Origin: Streptomyces filipinensis
GTDB taxonomy: Bacteria > Actinomycetota > Actinomycetes > Streptomycetales > Streptomycetaceae
NCBI RefSeq assembly: GCF_014649495.1
Contig: NZ_BMTD01000010.1
Location: 13,067-77,066, forward strand
Length of the DNA: 64,000 nt
Reading direction: 5' to 3'
Each line of letters begins with the position of its first letter. The stretch's first letter is position 1. Both the position numbers and the translations under genes were made by a program. Below are positions 28,299 through 36,466 of the stretch, one piece after another. The notes beneath the pieces were generated by a model. That model was not told where the DNA came from, ran no database searches, and worked only from the letters and a program-made list of their open reading frames with translations.

Positions 28299-28568
28299 CG
28301 CCCGGGCCCGCGGCGACCCGGTTCTCCAGCGAGGCCCGGCTCTCCGGCCGGCCACGGATCTCCATGGCACTGCGTGTCGTCCCGCTGTGCGCGGCCCCGC
28401 GTGTCCCCGGAGCGGACGGTGCGGTCCCCACGGCGCGTCCCACTGGCCCTCGCAGGCCCCGTGGAGCATCGTGGAAACGGTGGCTGACCTGCAGGAAGGA
28501 CGTTTCCCCTGACCTTCGCCGTGGGACCGGCACGCCGGTGAGGTCAGCAGGTGAAAGGAGCCACTGTG

Positions 28569-30665
28569 ATGAGCCCAGCGCAACAACCTCCACAGCGACC
28601 GGGTGGTCCGAAGGACGCGGACTCGGGCCCGAGCGGCCTGATGGATCTGCTGGGTGTCGCCGCGGTGCTGCTGGAGGCCGACGGGCGGATCGACATGTGG
28701 AGCCCGCAGGCCGAGCAGCTCTTCGGCTACACCGGCAGTGAGGCGCTCGGGCAGTACGCGGCCCTGCTGCTGTTGCAACCGGAACACCGGGATGCGGCGA
28801 TCATGCTGTTCGCCGAGGTGATGGAGACGGGCCGGGGCTGGGCAGGCGCGTTTCCCGTGCGGCACAAGGACGGCAGCACTCGGATGGTCGAGTTCCGCAA
28901 CATGCGGCTGACCGACAACACCGGCGACCACTACGCCCTGGGCCTGGCCACCGACCGGACCACCCTCCGGCAGGTGGAACGGGGTGTGGCCCTGTCCACC
29001 CGGCTGGTCACCCAGGCGCCGATCGGGCTGGCGATCCTGGACACCGACCTGCGGTACGTGGTGGTCAACCCCGCCCTGGCGTCGATGCACGGAGTGGCCG
29101 AGGCCGAGCACGTGGGCCGCAGATTCGGCGAGATCCTGCCCGGTGCGGCCTTCCAGGACGCCGAGACCGCCATGCGGCGGGTCCTGGAGACCGGAGTCCC
29201 CGTGGTCGACCGGCAGGTGGTGGGCCGCACACGCGCCGACCCGGAAGGCGACCACGCCTGGGCGGTGTCGTTGTACCGGCTGGAGGACCAGCATGCGAAC
29301 GTCCTGGGCGTCGCCAACGTGGTGGTCGACGTCACCGACCGGTACCAGGCGGCCAGAAGGGCCGACCGGGCCCAGCAGCGCCTGCGCCTGGTGGCCAACG
29401 GCTCGGCCCGCATCGGCACCACCCTGGAGGTGGAGCGCACCGCGCAGGAGTTGGCCGACGTCGTCGTGCCCGGCCTGGCCGACATGGTCGCGGTGGACCT
29501 CCTGGACTCCGTCCTGCAGACGGGCCGCACGGACATCGGCGAGGGCCCGGCGCTGTTCCGCGCCCTGGCGGTGAAGACCGCCTACCCCACGAACGCCGCT
29601 CAGGCGATCGTGCCGCCCGGCCGGCTCACCACGTACCACGCCGACCACCCGGCGGCGTACTGCGTCCGCACCCGCAAGCCCCATCTGATCACCCACCTGG
29701 ACAGCGGCGAACACACCCGGATCGCCACCGACCCCGAGGCCGCCTCCCTGCTCGCGCGGGCCGGTGTGCACACCGACATCGCGGTTCCCCTCATCGCACG
29801 GGAACAGGTCATCGGCGTCATGGGTCTGGCCCGCGCCCGTAACCCCGTGCCCTTCGACGAGGACGACCTCGCACTCGCCTGCGAACTCGCCTCCACCGCG
29901 GCCCTGAGCATCGACAACGCCGTCCTCCACCACCACATCCGCAGCGCCGCGGAAACCCTCCAGCGCAGCCTGCTCCCGCAGCTCTCGCCCCGGCACCCCG
30001 GCCTTGAGGTCGCCGCCCGCTACCGGCCCGCGCAGGCGTTCAGCGAGGTCGGCGGCGACTGGTACGACGTCATCCCCCTGGAGGGCGACCGCACCGCACT
30101 CACGGTGGGCGACGTCATGGGCAGCGGCATCCCCGCGGCCACCGCCATGGGACGTCTGCGCACCGCCACCTCCACCCTCGCCGACCTCGACCTCGGCCCC
30201 GCCCGGATCCTCACCCACCTCGACAAGATCACCAGTGGCCTGGACCCGTACATCGCCACGTGCGTGTACGCGATCTACGACCCCCACCACGCCCGTCTGC
30301 AGGTGGCCTCCGCCGGCCACCTGCCCCCGGTCCTGATCCGGGCCGGCAGAGCACCGGAACTCCTCGACCTCCCCACCGGCACCCCGCTCGGCGTCGGTGG
30401 CGTCCCCTTCGAGACCACCACCTTCGACCTGCGCCCCGGCGATCAACTGGTCCTCTACACCGACGGCCTGGTCGAAACCCGAAGCGACCCCATCGACCAA
30501 CGCCTGGACGACCTCCTGCGCCTCCTGACCGGCCCGGACCACTCCACGGAGGAGACCTGTGACCGGCTGCTGCAGCAGCTCCGGCACCCGGCCGGCCACG
30601 ACGACGTCGCGCTGCTCATCGCCCGCGCACAACCGCAGCCGGACGCCCGGGGGACCCAACCGTGA
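28569..30665 (+). CDS. PAS-PAS-GAF-SpoIIE (PP2C) serine/threonine phosphatase
   Basis: 698 residues. First PAS at about 20-130 (AAVLLEADGRIDMWSPQAE), second PAS at about 150-265 (PIGLAILDTDLRYVVVNPA), a GAF domain at about 275-440 (AVPLIAREQVIGVMGLAR), then a SpoIIE/PP2C domain at about 450-690 with the metal-binding motifs EVGGDWYDV and VGDVMGSG and TDGLVETR. There is no HATPase_c domain. Such proteins dephosphorylate anti-anti-sigma factors in sigma-B-like partner switches in response to sensed signals. GAAAGGAG lies 9 bp upstream of the ATG; GTG codons at 28551 and 28566 are in frame. No cognate sigma-factor genes are nearby. Confidence 0.92.
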   Translation: MSPAQQPPQRPGGPKDADSGPSGLMDLLGVAAVLLEADGRIDMWSPQAEQLFGYTGSEALGQYAALLLLQPEHRDAAIMLFAEVMETGRGWAGAFPVRHKDGSTRMVEFRNMRLTDNTGDHYALGLATDRTTLRQVERGVALSTRLVTQAPIGLAILDTDLRYVVVNPALASMHGVAEAEHVGRRFGEILPGAAFQDAETAMRRVLETGVPVVDRQVVGRTRADPEGDHAWAVSLYRLEDQHANVLGVANVVVDVTDRYQAARRADRAQQRLRLVANGSARIGTTLEVERTAQELADVVVPGLADMVAVDLLDSVLQTGRTDIGEGPALFRALAVKTAYPTNAAQAIVPPGRLTTYHADHPAAYCVRTRKPHLITHLDSGEHTRIATDPEAASLLARAGVHTDIAVPLIAREQVIGVMGLARARNPVPFDEDDLALACELASTAALSIDNAVLHHHIRSAAETLQRSLLPQLSPRHPGLEVAARYRPAQAFSEVGGDWYDVIPLEGDRTALTVGDVMGSGIPAATAMGRLRTATSTLADLDLGPARILTHLDKITSGLDPYIATCVYAIYDPHHARLQVASAGHLPPVLIRAGRAPELLDLPTGTPLGVGGVPFETTTFDLRPGDQLVLYTDGLVETRSDPIDQRLDDLLRLLTGPDHSTEETCDRLLQQLRHPAGHDDVALLIARAQPQPDARGTQP

Positions 30666-30706
30666 CGCCCGGCCCCGGCCTGCCGCGGCACCTCGCCCGC
30701 ACGCCC

Positions 30707-31726
30707 TCAGGTCCGCGACGCGCTCCGGTGCGCGCGCACTCCCGCCAGCGCGCCCAGCACGGTGTCGTTGGCGTTCCGGTCGCCGACGGTCAGCCGGATT
30801 CCCTCGCCGGGGTAGTGGCGCGCCTGGACACCGGCGTCGGTGAGTGCCGCGGCGCCCTCGTCGACCGGATCGGGCGCGGCGAGCCAGACGGAGTTGGCGT
30901 GGCCGGGGCGGACGCGCCAACCGAGGGACACGAGTTCACACCGGAGCCGTTCACGTTCGGCGACGACGGTGTCCACACGCAGGCGCAGCTCGCTCTCGGC
31001 ACGCAGTGAGGCCTTGACCGCCGCTGTCGCCACCGCGTTGATCCCGAAGGGCAGCTGGTGCCGGCGGATCCGCTCCACCAGACCGGGGGCGCCGAGCCCG
31101 TAGCCCACCCGCAGGGCGGCGAGGCCGTAGGCCTTGGAGAAGGTGCGCAGGACCAGCAGGTTGGGGTGCGCGTCCAGGAGCGCGGGCGTGTCCGGCAGGT
31201 CGGGGCCGCGGGCGAACTCCACGTACGCCTCGTCGAGGAGCACCGTGACGTGCCGGGGGACCTGGGACAGGAACGCCGACAGCGCGCCGGCGGTGACGAG
31301 GCTTCCGGTGGGGTTGTGGGGATTGCACAGCACCACGACGCGGGTGCGGTGGTCGAACGCCGCGAGCAGGGCCCTCAGATCCTGGTGTCCGTCCGGCGCC
31401 AGGGGTACCGGGACGGAGCGGGCACCGGCCATGGCGGCCAGCAGGGGGTAGGCGTCGAACGTGCGCCAGGCGTGGACCACCGCGTCGCCGGGCCGGACCA
31501 CCGCCTGGAGCAACTGCAGGGCCACGCCGACCGATCCGCTGCCCACCGCGACGCGGTCGCAGGGCACCCGGCACCACGCGGCGATCCGCTCGGTGAGGTC
31601 GTCGGGGTGGAACTGCGGGTAGCGGTGGGCCTGTGCGACGGCTCGTTGCATCGCCTCGCGCACCGAGGGCAGTGGGGGATACGGGCTCTCGTTCAGGGCG
31701 AGCCGGTGCAGTACGGGGACGTCCAC
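30707..31726 (-). CDS. HisC-like PLP aminotransferase
   Basis: 339 residues, fold type I aminotransferase of the histidinol-phosphate group. The PLP lysine is in TFSKAYGLA, the cofactor phosphate and pyridine contacts are in CNPHNPTG and DEAYVEF, and the C-terminal Arg is in GIRLTVG. It is slightly shorter than HisC. It is the last gene of a five-gene operon and starts 3 bp after the KASIII-like gene, so it is unlikely to be the housekeeping histidine gene. It probably aminates a ketone or aldehyde made by the upstream enzymes. Confidence 0.88.
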   Translation of the reverse strand: MDVPVLHRLALNESPYPPLPSVREAMQRAVAQAHRYPQFHPDDLTERIAAWCRVPCDRVAVGSGSVGVALQLLQAVVRPGDAVVHAWRTFDAYPLLAAMAGARSVPVPLAPDGHQDLRALLAAFDHRTRVVVLCNPHNPTGSLVTAGALSAFLSQVPRHVTVLLDEAYVEFARGPDLPDTPALLDAHPNLLVLRTFSKAYGLAALRVGYGLGAPGLVERIRRHQLPFGINAVATAAVKASLRAESELRLRVDTVVAERERLRCELVSLGWRVRPGHANSVWLAAPDPVDEGAAALTDAGVQARHYPGEGIRLTVGDRNANDTVLGALAGVRAHRSASRT

Positions 31727-31729
31727 GGC

Positions 31730-32749
31730 TCAGTCCCGCCCGCCGTGCCAGCGCACGGCGACGGCACCGGCGAAGTCACCCGCGTGGGCGAATCCCCCGA
31801 GCACCATCAGGTCGCCGTCCGCCACCTGCCCGGAGCTGAGCGCGCGGTCCAGGGTGACCGGGAGCGCCGCTCCGAACAGGTTCCCGTAGGCGTCGAAGGT
31901 GTTCAGGTGCCGTTCGGCCGGCAGCTGCAGCGCCTCCCGCCAGTTCCGCAGGAAGGTGCGGTTGGGCTGGTTGGTGATGAGGACGTCGATGTCGGTGCTC
32001 GCCACGCCGATCCGCCGGCACAGCTCCATGACCACCTCGGGGACCAGGCGGTTCCCGCGTGCGAGGACCTTGGCGACGCTCGCGTCGGTGAATCCGATCC
32101 GCAGCTGGGACTCTCCTGGCTCCCAGTACTTGCGGCCGTCGTCGACCGCCAGGGTCATGTCGCCGGCGTACTCGCCGATGTGCCGGGTCTCCACGTCGAG
32201 GACCGGCGACTCGGCCGACGTCGTCACGTACCCCACGCCGCACCCGTCGCCCGGGATCGCCGCCTGCGCGAGTTTACGCACCTCGGACTGGGTGAACCAC
32301 TGCCCCGCGGCGCTCTGCGCGTTGCAGATCAGCGCGGTCTTCGCATCGGTGGAGGTCAGGATCTGCCGGGCCAGCTTCACCATGTGCACGAAGGAGGCGC
32401 AGCCCGCGTTGGCCACGTCCACGAGCCACTCCGGGTTCAGGCCCAGCCGACGCGCCACCTCGGTGCCGGCGCCCACGAACGGCAGGTCCGGCAACTGGCT
32501 GTGCACCAGCAGCACGTCGACGCCCCGGATCTCCGCCGCACCGTGCCGTTCGATCAGCGGCTGCACGGCGCGCTCGACCATGTCCGCGTTGGTCTCGTCC
32601 CCGGCCACGTGGTGCCGCAACGGCGGGACCTTGAACATGGGGTGGTTGCGGAGCTTGTCCTCGGCTCCGGGGAAGTCCGTGTAGAACTCCGCGGGGACGG
32701 GCTCGCCGGGCAGATAGCTCGCGACGTCGGTGAGGCTGACCGTGGTCAC
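31730..32749 (-). CDS. 3-oxoacyl-ACP synthase III (KASIII/FabH) homologue with altered active site
   Basis: 339 residues, thiolase fold. The nucleophile Cys117 is in DVANAGCASF. The second catalytic Asn is conserved (YGNLFGAALP, N290), but where FabH has the His of HQAN this protein has NQPN (N260-N263), so the usual histidine is missing. The GTG start overlaps the stop of the upstream gene by 4 bp. A KASIII-type protein without His may acylate a non-carbon nucleophile or use a different acceptor; CerJ-like acyltransferases are examples of such divergence. The substrate is unknown. Confidence 0.87.
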   Translation of the reverse strand: MTTVSLTDVASYLPGEPVPAEFYTDFPGAEDKLRNHPMFKVPPLRHHVAGDETNADMVERAVQPLIERHGAAEIRGVDVLLVHSQLPDLPFVGAGTEVARRLGLNPEWLVDVANAGCASFVHMVKLARQILTSTDAKTALICNAQSAAGQWFTQSEVRKLAQAAIPGDGCGVGYVTTSAESPVLDVETRHIGEYAGDMTLAVDDGRKYWEPGESQLRIGFTDASVAKVLARGNRLVPEVVMELCRRIGVASTDIDVLITNQPNRTFLRNWREALQLPAERHLNTFDAYGNLFGAALPVTLDRALSSGQVADGDLMVLGGFAHAGDFAGAVAVRWHGGRD

Positions 32750-33399
32750 TGAGCCACCGTCCTCGCCGGAGCCGAACCGACCGGCAGACCGCCGCGGTGA
32801 CGGTGTTCCAGGATGGCCTTGAGATTGCGCATCTCCACGGTGTGTCCCGCGTAGAAGAGATCCCAGTAGTCGCCGACCCAGGGCCGGTCGGGGCGGGGCG
32901 CCAGGCCGGGGTGAGGGTTGTCGTCGTAGTAGGGGTGCCGGCAGTTGGTCCAGGTGATCACCGAACCCGGCTTGTCGAGTACCAGGCGGGCCGGGACGAC
33001 GCGCATCAGGTAGATCATCCACAGCTTCTCGCCCTGGTCCCAGGAGCAGTGGTAGTCCACGGTCATGGCCTCGGGGTTCGCCGCCACCCTGCAGTAGATC
33101 CTGGTGTCGTCCTCCAGGCGGTCGTGGCCGACCCACAGCCCTGGTGTGCCGGTGGGCGCGAAGTCCCGCAGACTGCAGGTCCACTCCTCCAGGTGGTGCC
33201 CCTGGCGCAGGTAGTCGTAGGCCTGCTCCGGGGGGCAGTCGACGTGTTCGTGGATGGTGCAGTACTGCCCGTAGACCTGGTGGTGGGGGTAGACCGCGTG
33301 GGTGAGCTCCATGCAGTGGGCGGTCAGTTCCTCCTTGCCGGTGTTCTCGATCCGGACCAGACCGGGGATGTCAGCCAACGTGGACGACGGCTCGCTCAT
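32746..33399 (-). CDS. SRPBCC/START-like domain protein in the biosynthetic operon
   Basis: 217 residues. The pattern HEHVDCPPEQAYDYLRQ, then EEWTCSLRDF, and long beta strands ending in a C-terminal helix (GHTVEMRNLKAILEH) resemble SRPBCC folds such as polyketide cyclases and ligand carriers. Family assignment is by pattern only. The ATG follows AAGGAGA at 6 bp. Its first 29 bp overlap the end of the ThDP gene, and its stop overlaps the KASIII start by 4 bp, indicating translational coupling. It probably binds or cyclises an operon intermediate. Confidence 0.7.
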   Translation of the reverse strand: MSEPSSTLADIPGLVRIENTGKEELTAHCMELTHAVYPHHQVYGQYCTIHEHVDCPPEQAYDYLRQGHHLEEWTCSLRDFAPTGTPGLWVGHDRLEDDTRIYCRVAANPEAMTVDYHCSWDQGEKLWMIYLMRVVPARLVLDKPGSVITWTNCRHPYYDDNPHPGLAPRPDRPWVGDYWDLFYAGHTVEMRNLKAILEHRHRGGLPVGSAPARTVAQ

Positions 33400-35122
33400 C
33401 TGAACTCTCCTTGCTCTCGGCGGCTTCGGTGAAGGACTGGAAGGGAAGGAACGGGGGGATCTCCCGTGGGTCGCACTCCACTGCGACGAACGCCGGGCCG
33501 CCGCCCGCGTTGCCGCGCAGCAGTGCCGCGCGCAGTTCCGCCGCGTCGGCGGCTGCCGTGGCATCGAGGGACGGGAAGGCGGCGGCCACCCCGGCGGCCA
33601 GGTCGGTCCGGCTGAACAGGTCGTCGCCGCGCCCGCCGCCCTGGAGGAACTCCTCCCTCAGCGCGCACATGGCGTGGGCGTTGTTGTTGAAGATCACGAA
33701 CGTGACGGGTGCGTCGTACTCCACGGCGGTGTGCACTTCCATCCCGTGCATGAAGAAGGCCCCGTCGCCGGCGAGGACGTAGGTGCGCCGGCCGGTGGCG
33801 AGCGCGGCGCCGATGCCGGCGCCGAAGGTGTAGCCCATGCCGCCCATGCCGACCGCCACCACGAAGCGGCCGTGGCGCGGAGCGGGCAGGAGATGGACCG
33901 CGCCGGCCCCCGTGTTGCCGGCGTCCACGAAGACGTGGGCGTCCTGGGGGAGTGCCGCCTCCACCGCGGCGACCGCCTGGGCCTGGGGGACGGTCCCCTC
34001 GCGGGCCTGGACGAGCGGACCCGGCAGCGGGGTGGGAAGGGGGCCGGCGTGCGGCGGGCAGGGACGTGTGTGCGACGGCAGCCGGGCGGTCACCGCGCGC
34101 AGCGCGTCCCGCAGGTTCCCGCCGAGTGCGGTGCCTGCCACGAACGGCGGTTCGGGGCCGAGACAGACCACGTCGGTGGCGGCCAGCGCCTCGTCGAGAC
34201 CGCCGCGTGCCAGGAGCGGCAGCCGGGTGCCGACCAGCAGGCACAGGTCGGCCCGGCGCAGACAGTCCTCGACGTTGGCGTGGCCCATCACCCCGGCCAC
34301 GCCCGCGAACCGTGGATCGCGGTTGTCGAAGACGTCCTTGGCGTCCGGCGTGACCGCCACCCACGCCCCGAGGCATCGGGCCAGTTCCGCCAGCTCCTCA
34401 CGTGCGTCGGCGGCGGCCACGTCCTCGCCGGCGATGACGAGCACGTGACCGGCCCCGCGAAGGGCGTCCGACACGGCGGCGACGGCAGTGGTGTCGAGCC
34501 GCGCCGCGCGGGCCGTCGCGGGACCTCCCGGTGCCGGGACCGCGCGGCGGGCGGGTACCTGGATCCGTGCCTGCTGCACGTCCTTGGGCAGCAGCAGTAC
34601 GGCCGGTCCGCGCGGGTCGGACTGCGCCGCGGCGACCGCCCGGGGCAGCAACTCGCCGATCGAGTCCGGGTCTTCGACCCGGGCGCAGAACCGGGAGACG
34701 GGCGCGAAGACCTCCCGCGCGTCGAAGGTGCCCGACCTGCCGCTGGAGTCCTGGAACGCACCGATCCCCTCCTGGCCGGTCGGCGGCTGGCCCACCAGGG
34801 CCAGCACGGGTACCCGGGAGGCGTACGCCTCCGCCAGACCCGGTACGAGGTTCATCGCCCCGCCGCCCGAGGTGGCGGCGACGACGCCGACGCGCCTGGT
34901 GGTCCGTGCGTATCCGTCGGCCATGGTGACGGCGGAGAACTCGTGTTTGGCGACGACACCGCGGACGGCGCCGCCGCGGTGCACCGCGTCGTACAGGTCC
35001 TCGATGTTCGCGCCGCCGACGCCGAACACGTGGGTGACGCCGGCCCTGGCGAGTTCCCCGGCCAGGTAGTCGACCACGCGTACCGTTCCTCCCGCGCCCG
35101 CCTCCGGGGCCATGGTGGTCAT
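33371..35122 (-). CDS. Thiamine-diphosphate-dependent enzyme (acetolactate synthase-like)
   Basis: 583 residues with the three-domain ThDP-decarboxylase layout. The N-terminal PYR domain has the activating Glu (VVAKHEFSAVTMADGYAR). A central FAD/ADP-like Rossmann domain follows, then a C-terminal PP domain with the Mg/ThDP motif GDGAFF...FNNNAH. It would decarboxylate a 2-keto acid and transfer or release the acyl unit. The acceptor is unknown. The ATG overlaps the regulator's stop by 4 bp, with GGAGGGAAG upstream. Operon partners (KASIII-like, aminotransferase) suggest carboligation followed by amination, not branched-chain amino-acid synthesis. Confidence 0.9.
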   Translation of the reverse strand: MTTMAPEAGAGGTVRVVDYLAGELARAGVTHVFGVGGANIEDLYDAVHRGGAVRGVVAKHEFSAVTMADGYARTTRRVGVVAATSGGGAMNLVPGLAEAYASRVPVLALVGQPPTGQEGIGAFQDSSGRSGTFDAREVFAPVSRFCARVEDPDSIGELLPRAVAAAQSDPRGPAVLLLPKDVQQARIQVPARRAVPAPGGPATARAARLDTTAVAAVSDALRGAGHVLVIAGEDVAAADAREELAELARCLGAWVAVTPDAKDVFDNRDPRFAGVAGVMGHANVEDCLRRADLCLLVGTRLPLLARGGLDEALAATDVVCLGPEPPFVAGTALGGNLRDALRAVTARLPSHTRPCPPHAGPLPTPLPGPLVQAREGTVPQAQAVAAVEAALPQDAHVFVDAGNTGAGAVHLLPAPRHGRFVVAVGMGGMGYTFGAGIGAALATGRRTYVLAGDGAFFMHGMEVHTAVEYDAPVTFVIFNNNAHAMCALREEFLQGGGRGDDLFSRTDLAAGVAAAFPSLDATAAADAAELRAALLRGNAGGGPAFVAVECDPREIPPFLPFQSFTEAAESKESSDERAVVHVG

Positions 35123-36141
35123 GCGGGGCTTCCCTCCCTCTCGTGACGGTGGTCGATGAGTCCGGACGGCGAGATCACCTGAAAGCGGTGCCGGTATTCC
35201 CTGGGGGTGAGTCCCAGGGTGCGTCCGAAGGAGCGGAAGAACGTCTCGGTGGCGGCGAATCCGCAGCGGCCGGCTATCTGGCTGATCGTCAGGTCGGTGG
35301 TCTCCAGCAGTTCGCGGGCGCGGGCGATACGCGTCCGCTCGACGTACTGGCCGGGTGTCGCGCCCACCTCGCGCCGGAAGACCCGGGCGAAGTTGCGCTG
35401 ACTCATGTTGGCCTGCCGCGCGATCTCGGCCACGGGCAGCGGGCTGTCCAGGTTCTCCAGAATCCACTCCTGCGCGGCCCGGATCGGCGGATGGTCGGCC
35501 AACTGGGCGTCGAGGACGGCGCTGTACTGGGACTGTCCTCCGTGCCGCTTGAGGAACAGCACCAGAAACCGTGCCGTCTCCAGCGCGAGCGCCGATCCGT
35601 GATCGGCCTCCACCAGGGCCAGCGCCATGTCGATGCCCGTCGAGACGCCCGCGGAGGTCACGAAGGGGCCGTCCCAGACGAAGATCGGCTCGGCGTCCAC
35701 CGTCACATCCGGGTAGCGGCACGCCATCGCCTCGCTGTACGCCCAGTGCGTGGTGGCGCGTCTGCCGTCGAGGAGGCCCGCCTCGGCCAGCAGAAAGGAT
35801 CCGCCGCATACGGATGCCACTCTGCGCGACCGGGCCGCCGCCCGGCCGATCCAGGACACGAGCGCCTGGTCCCCGAGAGCGTTGTTGAGACTCCATCCGC
35901 CCGGCACGAGGAGGGTGTCGATCGGGCCCTGCCCGTCCTCCAGGGGCGAGGCCTCCACCACGACCCCCGAACTCGTGCGCACCAGGGGTGCGTCGGCGGA
36001 GACGAACTCGGTCCGGTAGGCGGTGCCCGAGGGGCCCAGGAGCCGGTTCGCGGTATCGAACACTTCAATCGGTCCGGTGATGTCCAGGGCCATCGCGCCC
36101 GCGTACACCACCACAACAACACGTCGCTCCAACACGGTCAC
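35119..36141 (-). CDS. GlxA-family AraC transcriptional regulator (DJ-1/PfpI plus HTH)
   Basis: About 340 residues. The N-terminal DJ-1/PfpI-like domain (about 5-190) contains the nucleophile-elbow Cys in VASVCGGSFLLAEAG. The C-terminal AraC double HTH (about 220-320) shows ARQANMSQRNFARVFRREVG and GFAATETFFRSFGRTLG. GTG 36141 is used; GTG 36135 is equally possible and has an AGG at better spacing. It is the first gene of the minus-strand operon and overlaps the ThDP gene by 4 bp, so it likely controls that operon and itself. Confidence 0.9.
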   Translation of the reverse strand: MTVLERRVVVVVYAGAMALDITGPIEVFDTANRLLGPSGTAYRTEFVSADAPLVRTSSGVVVEASPLEDGQGPIDTLLVPGGWSLNNALGDQALVSWIGRAAARSRRVASVCGGSFLLAEAGLLDGRRATTHWAYSEAMACRYPDVTVDAEPIFVWDGPFVTSAGVSTGIDMALALVEADHGSALALETARFLVLFLKRHGGQSQYSAVLDAQLADHPPIRAAQEWILENLDSPLPVAEIARQANMSQRNFARVFRREVGATPGQYVERTRIARARELLETTDLTISQIAGRCGFAATETFFRSFGRTLGLTPREYRHRFQVISPSGLIDHRHEREGSPA

Positions 36142-36466
36142 AGCCTGTATCGGAAATCGCACTGGCTGCAATGACAGATTACTGACGTATCCGGCCAACG
36201 AGCGGCGTCGGACGGTCGGGAAGGGCGCTGGCAAGGCGGTTTGGGCACCGCGCGGGCCGCGCGGGGTGAGACAGCTCACAGGGCGCCGGTACGGCCGTGC
36301 GCCGCGGCCGCGCCGCCGCCCCCGTGCCGGACGCGACCGGCGGCGCGTCGTCGATGGCCCGTGGGGACTGCGCCGGGTCTTTCCCCATCGGCCGGTACGG
36401 ACTCGCCACGCCCCGTAGGATCTCGGCACGGACCTGGGCCGAGCGCGGACGTCGCAGGGGAGCGAA
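36142..36466. other. Divergent intergenic region, AraC operon / TPR-CHAT gene
   Basis: 325 bp with no supported gene. Both flanking operons start here. A TAGGAT box near 36417-36422 could be a -10 for the rightward gene, but no clear -35 pairs with it. An AGGGGAGCGAA ribosome site lies right before 36467. Confidence 0.45.

Noticed and set aside
27930..30920. Minus-strand 996-codon frame opposite the phosphatase gene
   Set aside because: No recognisable domain; it lies opposite a well-supported PAS-GAF-PP2C gene.
30707..31726. Aminotransferase as the housekeeping histidine gene hisC
   Set aside because: It is the last gene of an unrelated coupled operon, with no other his genes nearby.
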